Source: an uncultured Collinsella sp. (lineage in GTDB: Bacteria > Actinomycetota > Coriobacteriia > Coriobacteriales > Coriobacteriaceae). Taken from it: DNA of 11,003 bases. Positions 5,500 through 11,003 of this stretch are shown here, piece by piece. The notes beneath the pieces are model-generated. The model searched no databases, was not told the DNA's origin, and worked only from the letters and a program-made list of their open reading frames with translations. Every line of letters begins with the position of its first letter. Within the stretch, counting starts at the first letter, position 1. The DNA lies in the NCBI GenBank assembly GCA_900552875.1, contig USCS01000038.1, positions 1 to 11,003 on the forward strand, read 5' to 3'. Position numbers and translations under genes: made by a program.

Positions 5500-6766
5500 C
5501 TTAGAGGTCCTCGCGCCAGAAGGGCATGCTCATGCAGCGCGGGCCGCCGCGGCCGCGGGAGAGCTCGGCGGAGGGCACGACGAGAAGGTCCAGGCCCTCC
5601 TTGTACAGCACGTCGTTGGTGACGGTGTTGCGGGCGTAGACGCAGATCTTGCCGGGCTCGACGCACAGGGTGTTGGAGCCGTCGTTCCACTGCTCGCGGG
5701 AGGCCGCGATCGGGTCGCCGCCGCCGCAGGGGATCAGCTTGACCTGGTCGACGCCGGTGGCGTCCTCCAGGACGTGCTCGAGGGTGTCCTCGATCAGGCG
5801 GATGTTCACGTCGCCCGGGTTCTTGCCGGCGGTCAGCTCGTAGACGCGCAGGGTGCCCATGATGGCGGGGTGGATCGTGAACTTATCGACGTCGATCTGG
5901 GTGAAGACCGTGTCGAGGTGCATGAAGGCGCGCGAGACCGGGATGTCGAAGGCCAGGATGCGCTCGACCTTGGAGTCGGAGTTCCAGAAGATGTTCTGGG
6001 CCATGACGTCGATAGCGGCGGCCTGGGTGCGCTGGGAGATGCCGACGGCGAGGGTCTTCTCGTTGATGTTCAGCACGTCGCCGCCCTCGGTGTGGAACTG
6101 GCAGTCGCGGCGGAAGTACAGCGAGACGTCCTTGTAGTCGGGGTGGTACTTGAAGACGTACTTGCCGTACAGGGTCTCGCGGTTGCGGGCGACCGAGTAC
6201 ATGCGGTTGAGGTTGACGCCCTCGCCGACGACCGCGAACGGGTCGCGGGTGAAGTAGAGGTTGGGCATCGGGTCGATGATCAGGTCGGACTCGGACTCGG
6301 AGTTGACCAGGGAGTCGAGGGTCGTGGACGCCGTGAGGGGCATGTCGATCTCGGCCTTGGTCATGCCGGCCATGGTCTTCTTGACGAACTCGAGGTTGTC
6401 CTCGATGGAGTCCAGCTTCTCGCGGACGATCTGCGGCATGTGCTGGCCGCGGATGCCGGCCTCGGCGATGTACTGGTCGGTGAACTCGGCGCGGGCGCCG
6501 GGGACCTGGTCGAACACCTCGGCGACGAGGTTCTCGAGGTAGAGGACCTCCACGCCCTGGTCCCTCAGGATCTGGGCGAAGGTGTCGTGCTCCTGCTGTG
6601 CGACCTCCAGGAACGGGACGTCGTCGAACAGGAGTCGCTCGAGCTCGTCGGGCGGCAGGTTGAGGAGCTCGTCGCCGGGACGGTGCAGGCAGACCTTCCT
6701 GAGCTTGCCGATCTCGGAAGGCACGTGCAGACCTTTCGTCATGGCCTCCTACCTTTCTTTCGGGCC
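5500..6766 (-). repeat. 1267-bp direct repeat, copy 2 (arcA coding region plus 24 bp of leader)
   Basis: Same orientation as and apparently identical to 2412-3678. It has no flanking inverted repeats, transposase or target duplications, so it is a paralogue pair rather than a mobile element. Two direct copies 3.1 kb apart could recombine, deleting one arcA and the aminotransferase gene. Confidence 0.93.
5501..6742 (-). CDS. arcA: Arginine deiminase, copy 2
   Basis: The 413-residue product is identical to that of copy 1, including FTRDP, EGGD, His275/Asp277 in HLDTVFT and Cys403 in GGPRCMSMP, and should be fully active in converting arginine to citrulline and ammonia. The ATG and its close AGGAGG are inside the identical block. 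Downstream, 149 bp away, is the aminotransferase gene with a strong hairpin between, so the two are probably transcribed together. Upstream is a separate promoter that keeps the same key elements as copy 1 in otherwise different DNA. Two identical enzymes under two control regions would raise gene dose or allow expression under different conditions; which one is not shown by the sequence. Confidence 0.96.
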   Translation of the reverse strand: MTKGLHVPSEIGKLRKVCLHRPGDELLNLPPDELERLLFDDVPFLEVAQQEHDTFAQILRDQGVEVLYLENLVAEVFDQVPGARAEFTDQYIAEAGIRGQHMPQIVREKLDSIEDNLEFVKKTMAGMTKAEIDMPLTASTTLDSLVNSESESDLIIDPMPNLYFTRDPFAVVGEGVNLNRMYSVARNRETLYGKYVFKYHPDYKDVSLYFRRDCQFHTEGGDVLNINEKTLAVGISQRTQAAAIDVMAQNIFWNSDSKVERILAFDIPVSRAFMHLDTVFTQIDVDKFTIHPAIMGTLRVYELTAGKNPGDVNIRLIEDTLEHVLEDATGVDQVKLIPCGGGDPIAASREQWNDGSNTLCVEPGKICVYARNTVTNDVLYKEGLDLLVVPSAELSRGRGGPRCMSMPFWREDL

Positions 6767-6890
6767 TTACTGGCCGAATGTATCAGCGCCCCTCCGTATG
6801 GGACGCTGCTTGCTGACAGCTCTAGTTATATCCAAAAACCACCCGCAATTCCACCTCGCCCCCGAACGGTCAGCAAAGTGCGATGAACGG
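6743..6890 (-). promoter_or_regulatory. arcA copy 2 promoter with 21-bp-spaced CCGTTC sites
   Basis: A -10 box TATAAC (6830-6825) lies 83 bp from the ATG, as in copy 1, after TTTTTGG. CCGTTC half-sites at 6869-6864 and 6890-6885 are 21 bp apart and 122 and 143 bp from the ATG, the same distances as in copy 1. About 20 bp of sequence beginning CCGTTCGGGGGCGAGG is shared with copy 1; most of the rest differs. A GGCC/GGCC hairpin (6763-6775) precedes the AGGAGG. Confidence 0.6.
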
Positions 6891-7237
6891 TATATCGCAT
6901 ATGATTCCCCCATGATGCACTTCAGTTCTCTAAAGCAGGTTTTCAAAGGTAATCGTTCTTTTTTCTAAGTAATTGAGCAAGATTGCACAAATAATTTCAT
7001 GTTTAGGAATTGCATAGCTAAAACTGTTTTCTGCATATATATGTCGTTTGTCCACGATTCGATTTGGATTCGATTATATTCAGCTCGCAATCATTCTTAT
7101 TCATACATCCTCATCAGTTGAGTATGGATATAGATTGTTTTCAAAACGAGTTGGACAGTTAGTCGCATGCCTTGACAGCGTAAGAAGTAGGTAAAGATAC
7201 CGTTCGCACAATACGTCCGTGCCACAAGTCGACTAAA
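6891..7237. promoter_or_regulatory. Upstream control region between arcA copy 2 and ppk (no gene seen)
   Basis: This AT-rich stretch has no credible gene. It contains the octamer ATTGCATA (7009-7016) and TATTCAG (7077-7083) with TATTCAT (7098-7104) 21 bp apart. These lie 267, 335 and 356 bp from the arcA ATG, against 265, 334 and 355 bp in copy 1. Two further ATTCG half-sites at 11-bp steps precede the TATTCAG. A single TACCGTTCGCA (7198-7208) resembles the CCGTT elements. ARG-box half-sites look like TGAAT/ATTCA, and paired ARG boxes are about 21 bp apart, so ArgR is one candidate for the TATTCA pair. Confidence 0.4.
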
Positions 7238-7283
7238 TTGAGACAATAGTGAATAGGGTTAGGCTACCGTCCCCTGCGGGGAC
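7238..7283 (+). promoter_or_regulatory. Putative ppk promoter and 5' hairpin
   Basis: TTGAGA (7238-7243) and TAGGCT (7260-7265) are 16 bp apart and form a plausible -35/-10 pair. Transcription would start near 7272. A perfect palindrome GTCCCC-TGC-GGGGAC spans 7269-7283, so it is at or just across the start of the mRNA. It could protect the 5' end or bind a regulator. The ppk ATG follows only 12 bases later. Confidence 0.4.
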
Positions 7284-7294
7284 TGAACGGACAG

Positions 7295-9808
7295 ATGCAT
7301 ATGCCGAGCAAAATCGAAAAAAAGCAAGCCGCCGCAAAGCTGCGCAAACCGCCGCGCGACTTCTCGTACACGCAGAACCGAGAGCTCAGCTGGCTACGCT
7401 TTGACAACCGTGTGCTCGACGAGGCTTTTGATGAGTCCGTGCCGCTGTTCGAGCGCCTTAAGTTCGTCTCGATCTTCGAGTCAAACCTCGATGAGTTCCT
7501 TATGGTGCGCGTGGGTGGCCTGTCCGACCTTGCCGAGCTCAAAAAACAACCTGTCGACAACAAGAGCAATATGACCGCCTCCGAACAGGTCGATACCGTC
7601 ATGGCAGAGTTGCCCGGGCTCCTCGACCGCTGGGAGTCCATCTTTAAGAGCATCGAGGGCAAGCTCGACACCCTGGGCGTTCACCGCGCCCGCATCGATT
7701 CGCTTACGCCCAAGGAGCGCACTTTTGTAACCCGCTACTTCCAGGCCTACGTGTCGCCGGTCATCTCGCCGCTGGTCATTGACCCGCGCCACCCCTTCCC
7801 CAACCTGCGCAACGGCGCGCTCTATCTGGCCTGTGGTCTGGACGGCGCCACCGACGAGGAGAGCCTGCTGGGCCTGATCGAGATTCCCGCCTCGATGAAC
7901 CGCGTGGTCGAGATTCCCTCGCCCACCGGCACCTACTCCTACATCTTGCTCGAGGACGTCATCCTCGCCTGCCTGGACAGCTGCTTTGGCTCCTATAAGC
8001 CGCTGGATCGCGCGCTGATCCGCGTCACCCGCAATGCCGATATCGACCCGGACGGCGAGGGCGTCGAGGAGGAAGAGGATTACCGCCAGCACATGAAGCG
8101 CATCCTCAAGAAGCGCTTGCGCCTGCAACCAGTGGTGCTCGCCGTATCGGGCTCACTCGAAAAAGCAACGCTCAAGACTATCCGTAAGGCGCTCGAGCTC
8201 TCGCGTCGCTCGGTCTTTACCTGCGACATCCCACTCAACCTGGGTTATGTCTTTGGCATTGAGGGCAAGATTCCCGAACACCTACACAACGAGCTGCTCT
8301 TTACGCCGTTTAAGCCGCAGTCCAACCCCACCATCGACATGTCCCGTTCCATCCGCGAGCAGGTGCTGCAGCACGACAAGCTGCTCTTTTACCCTTACGA
8401 GGCCATGAACCCCTTCCTGGATCTGGTGCACGAGGCCGCCTACGACCCCGAGTGCATCTCACTGCGCATCACGCTCTACCGTGTGGCCAAGCAGAGCCGC
8501 CTGTGCGAGTCGCTGATCGATGCCGCCGAAAACGGCAAAGAGGTCACGGTGCTCATGGAGCTCCGCGCCCGCTTCGACGAGCAGAACAACATCGAGTGGG
8601 CCGAGCGTCTGGAAGAGGCAGGCTGCACCGTCATCTACGGCTCCGAAGGCTTTAAGTGCCACTCCAAGATCTGCCAGCTCACCTATCGCGAGGGCATGGC
8701 GCTTACACGCCTGACGCTGTTGGGCACCGGCAACTTTAACGAGAAGACGGCCAAGCTCTACAGCGACTTTATGCTCATGACCGACCACCCCGGCATCGGC
8801 GAGGACGCCAACCTGTTCTTCCGCAATCTGTCGCTGGGCAACCTGCGCGGCGACTACCGCTTCCTGGGCGTGGCACCCGTGGGCCTCAAGCCGCTCATCA
8901 TGCGCGGCCTGGACCGCGAGATTCAGCGCGCCCTTGTCGGCGAGCCCGCCCGTGTGTTCTTTAAGCTCAACTCGCTCACCGACCGCGAAGTCATCGACAA
9001 GATCGCCGAGGCATCGTGCGCCGGTGTGCGCGTAGACATGATCATCCGCGGCATCTCGTGCCTCAAGCCCGGTATTCCGGGCAAGACCGAGAACGTGCAC
9101 GTGCGCTCCATCGTCGGACGCTTTTTGGAGCATGCGCGCGTCTATGCCTTTGGCGTGGACTCGGACATGATCTACCTGAGCTCGGCAGACATGATGACGC
9201 GCAACACCGAGCACCGCGTGGAGATCGCCTTCCCCGTGCTCGACCCCACCTGCCGCGCCCTGGTGCACGAGTACATGGGCATGCAGCTGCGCGACAACGT
9301 GAAGGCACGCAGCCTGACGAGCGACGGCACCTGGGTTCCCGTGGAGCGCAAAGAGAGCGAGAAGCCCTTCAACTCGCAGGAAGCCCTGCTGGAGCGTGCC
9401 TATCGCAACGCCGAGGCCGCCGCGCAGCAGCGCGCACAGGAAAAGGAGCACGCGGCCGAGGAAGCTATTCGGGCCGAGGTTGAGCGCGAGGCAGTTGTCG
9501 AGCCCATTGCCGAGCCGGAAGCAGTTGCCAAGGCAGAACCCGCGCTCGCATCCCAGCCTGAACCCGAGCCGCAGCCGGCCGCACACGAGGTCCAGAAGGT
9601 CCAGGCAACCGTCATAGAGCATGAGTCCGAGTCTGCCCCTCGGCCCCAACCGCAGGCGTCCAAGCCAGCGTCCGAGAAGAGCGCCCGCCGCGAGAAGCCC
9701 GCTGGCAAGACCAAGGCCATCGAGCGCCATCGTCCCGGTCGCGTGCGCATGGGACTGGGCCTGATCGGCCTAGGCCTTAAGACGCTCATTACCGGCAAGA
9801 CGAAATAG
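7295..9808 (+). CDS. ppk: Polyphosphate kinase (PPK1 family) with a long C-terminal tail
   Basis: The 837-residue protein transfers the terminal phosphate of ATP reversibly onto polyphosphate. The N-terminal RELSWLRFDNRVLDEA and IFESNLDEFLMVRVGGL (about 29-75) are family hallmarks. His456 in KCHSKI corresponds to the autophosphorylated His435 of E. coli Ppk, and His613 in FLEHARVYAFG to His592; the 157-residue spacing agrees exactly. Arg396 and Arg426 match the Mg/phosphate-site arginines 375 and 405. The catalytic core ends near residue 705, where a normal PPK1 stops. The remaining ~130 residues form an Ala/Glu helix-like part, a Pro/Glu-rich part, a basic KSARREKPAGKTK part and a short hydrophobic GLGLIGLGLKTLITG end. 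The ribosome site is weak (GGAC), and a second ATG at 7301 could be the true start. It is transcribed away from arcA. Confidence 0.95.
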   Translation: MHMPSKIEKKQAAAKLRKPPRDFSYTQNRELSWLRFDNRVLDEAFDESVPLFERLKFVSIFESNLDEFLMVRVGGLSDLAELKKQPVDNKSNMTASEQVDTVMAELPGLLDRWESIFKSIEGKLDTLGVHRARIDSLTPKERTFVTRYFQAYVSPVISPLVIDPRHPFPNLRNGALYLACGLDGATDEESLLGLIEIPASMNRVVEIPSPTGTYSYILLEDVILACLDSCFGSYKPLDRALIRVTRNADIDPDGEGVEEEEDYRQHMKRILKKRLRLQPVVLAVSGSLEKATLKTIRKALELSRRSVFTCDIPLNLGYVFGIEGKIPEHLHNELLFTPFKPQSNPTIDMSRSIREQVLQHDKLLFYPYEAMNPFLDLVHEAAYDPECISLRITLYRVAKQSRLCESLIDAAENGKEVTVLMELRARFDEQNNIEWAERLEEAGCTVIYGSEGFKCHSKICQLTYREGMALTRLTLLGTGNFNEKTAKLYSDFMLMTDHPGIGEDANLFFRNLSLGNLRGDYRFLGVAPVGLKPLIMRGLDREIQRALVGEPARVFFKLNSLTDREVIDKIAEASCAGVRVDMIIRGISCLKPGIPGKTENVHVRSIVGRFLEHARVYAFGVDSDMIYLSSADMMTRNTEHRVEIAFPVLDPTCRALVHEYMGMQLRDNVKARSLTSDGTWVPVERKESEKPFNSQEALLERAYRNAEAAAQQRAQEKEHAAEEAIRAEVEREAVVEPIAEPEAVAKAEPALASQPEPEPQPAAHEVQKVQATVIEHESESAPRPQPQASKPASEKSARREKPAGKTKAIERHRPGRVRMGLGLIGLGLKTLITGKTK

Positions 9809-9810
9809 TC

Positions 9811-9835
9811 GTTTGTAGAAGCAGTTTGTAGAAGC
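9811..9835. repeat. 12-bp tandem duplication after ppk
   Basis: GTTTGTAGAAGC occurs at 9811-9822 and again at 9824-9835, one base apart, directly after the ppk stop. The second copy runs into the terminator stem. It looks like a small slippage duplication. Confidence 0.8.
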
Positions 9836-9876
9836 GTCCCGCATTTGAGGAAAGCCTCGGATGCGGGGCGCTTTTC
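9833..9876 (+). terminator. Intrinsic terminator of ppk
   Basis: AGCGTCCCGCATTTGAGG pairs with CCTCGGATGCGGGGCGCT, with a few G-T pairs, around an AAAG loop, giving a stem of about 18 bp followed by TTTT. It lies 25 bp after the stop codon. Confidence 0.88.
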
Positions 9877-9921
9877 CCTGCTACCATGGTGCGAACAACA
9901 ACGCGAATGACAGGCAGGGAT

Positions 9922-11003
9922 ATGAAGCTCACTATAGAATCGATGACATACGGCGCCGACGGGCTGGCGCACGCCGACAACGGCAAGGCCGTCTTTGTGC
10001 AGGGCGCCGTGGCAGGCGACACCGTCGAGGCCGAGGTCGTACAGGACGGCAAATCGTTCATGCGCGCCCGCGCCACCGAGATTCTGGAGCCAAGCCCCGA
10101 TCGCATTCAGCCTCCCTGCCCCTTCGTGGGCATCTGCGGCGGCTGCTCGTGGGGCAATCTCTCACGCACGGCACAGCTCGCCGCCAAGGAGCAAAACTTG
10201 CGCTCCACGCTCGAGCGCATCGGCAAGTTCGCTCCTGAGCAGGTCGATGAGTTGGTGCAGCCCATCCGCCACACCAAGGACGACTGGGGCTACCGCAATA
10301 AAATCGAGCTCGAACCGACCGTCGTCAACGGTCGCGTGCGCCTTGGCATGCACGGTGTCGACCCCAGCAAAATCGTGACCGTCGATGCGTGCCCGCTGTT
10401 CGATAAGCGTTTTCCCAAGGCGCTCAAATCGGTCGTCGGCGCACTCAACTATCTAAGCGGCAGCCATGACTTGGGGCTCGAACGCGTGGGCATTCGCGCA
10501 TCGCGCCGCACCAAGGCACTCGAGGTCGCACTCTGGACGCCCACAGGCTCTTTTCCGCGCTCGCAGGTCTCCCGCGTGCTGGCGGACGCCGTTCATCCCA
10601 CGAGCATCGTGCGTGTGATGAGCAAGGGCGAAAAGAAAGCCCGCCGTGTCTCCAAAGTCGAGATGCTCGCCGGCGAGGGCTCGTGGACCGAGAATATCAC
10701 CGAAGGCCAGATGCGCTTATCTGCCCCGTCGTTTTTCCAAGTCAATACCAAGGGCGCCGAGATTTTGATTGAGCTCGTTATGGACGCCCTCGACCCGCAG
10801 GAAGACGAACTGGCCGTGGACCTGTACTGCGGTGCCGGCACCTTTACCCTGCCGCTCGCCCGCCGCTGTGATTTTGTCGCCGCCGTCGAGGCCTACGGCC
10901 CGGCCGTGCGCGACCTGCGTCGCAACCTGGAGATCAACAAGCTCGATAACGTCGACGTCATCGGCGGCGACGCGGTGCGCGAGTTCCCCGATCAGGACGC
11001 CGA
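9922..11003 (+). CDS. TrmA/RumA-family RNA (uracil-5-)-methyltransferase, 5' part
   Basis: The first 360 codons are present and the frame is open to the right edge. The family methylates C5 of a uridine in 23S rRNA (RlmC/RlmD) or tRNA (TrmA) using S-adenosylmethionine. An N-terminal TRAM-like segment (about 1-60, MKLTIESMTYGADGLAHADN onward) is followed by an iron-sulfur cluster motif: Cys66, Cys72 and Cys75 (CPFVGICGGC) plus Cys157 in DACPL. SFFQVNTKGAEIL (270-282) and the SAM-binding DLYCGAGTFTLPLA (300-313) begin the methyltransferase domain. The catalytic cysteine lies beyond the window. The four cysteines favour the RlmD/RlmC type over TrmA. The ATG at 9922 has AGGCAGGG just before it; in-frame ATGs at 9886 and 9907 have no ribosome site. 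Confidence 0.92.
   Translation, partial: MKLTIESMTYGADGLAHADNGKAVFVQGAVAGDTVEAEVVQDGKSFMRARATEILEPSPDRIQPPCPFVGICGGCSWGNLSRTAQLAAKEQNLRSTLERIGKFAPEQVDELVQPIRHTKDDWGYRNKIELEPTVVNGRVRLGMHGVDPSKIVTVDACPLFDKRFPKALKSVVGALNYLSGSHDLGLERVGIRASRRTKALEVALWTPTGSFPRSQVSRVLADAVHPTSIVRVMSKGEKKARRVSKVEMLAGEGSWTENITEGQMRLSAPSFFQVNTKGAEILIELVMDALDPQEDELAVDLYCGAGTFTLPLARRCDFVAAVEAYGPAVRDLRRNLEINKLDNVDVIGGDAVREFPDQDA

Noticed and set aside
2412..6766. arcA repeats as an insertion sequence or composite transposon
   Set aside because: There is no transposase, no terminal inverted repeats and no target duplications; the repeat is an intact metabolic gene.
8459..9730. 423-codon minus-strand open frame opposite ppk
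   Set aside because: It lies fully antisense to a conserved polyphosphate kinase, has a Leu/Gly/Ala/His-biased composition and shows no domain. The frame at 7481-8128 is rejected for the same reason.

Overview
The window holds seven supportable protein genes and several regulatory sites. From about 1300 to the right end, the GC-rich sequence, its CGC/CTC/GAG-rich codon use and its gene families suggest a Collinsella-like gut actinobacterium (class Coriobacteriia). That lineage call is an impression from protein and codon style, because no search was possible. The left 1.3 kb (merR and a Tat-type lipoprotein gene) looks more like a Faecalibacterium-type gut clostridium, being rich in CTG and CGG codons with an SRRNF...LTAC signal peptide. 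The left end may therefore be horizontally acquired, or may be an assembly chimera.

Layout. On the minus strand, read right to left: arginine deiminase copy 2 (5501-6742), an ArcT-like PLP aminotransferase (4227-5351) with a terminator, a 570-bp regulatory stretch, arginine deiminase copy 1 (2413-3654), catabolic-type ornithine carbamoyltransferase (1303-2307) with a strong terminator, a MerR-family regulator (318-1136), and the first 50 codons of a lipoprotein (1-150). On the plus strand: polyphosphate kinase (7295-9808) with a terminator, then the start of a TrmA/RumA-type RNA uridine methyltransferase that runs off the right end (9922-11003). The 552-bp gap between arcA copy 2 and ppk carries the divergent promoters.

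How the genes fit. Arginine deiminase converts arginine to citrulline and ammonia, and ornithine carbamoyltransferase converts citrulline to ornithine and carbamoyl phosphate. Carbamate kinase, which would make the ATP, and the arginine/ornithine antiporter are not in the window. The two arcA genes appear identical base for base over 1267 bp (2412-3678 and 5500-6766), yet their promoters have diverged strongly. This points to gene conversion of the coding part with separate evolution of the control regions. Despite that divergence, several promoter elements sit at the same distance from both ATGs: a TATAAM -10 box and a pair of CCGTTC half-sites exactly 21 bp apart. Further upstream are an ATTGCATA octamer and a second 21-bp-spaced pair, TATTCAG/TATTCAT. 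This is a within-genome footprint of an arginine-deiminase control region whose regulator is not in the window.

At the left end, a pair of related 21-bp dyads, one in a 19-bp-spacer promoter before the lipoprotein gene and one just after the merR -10 box, suggests that the MerR protein activates the lipoprotein gene and represses itself.
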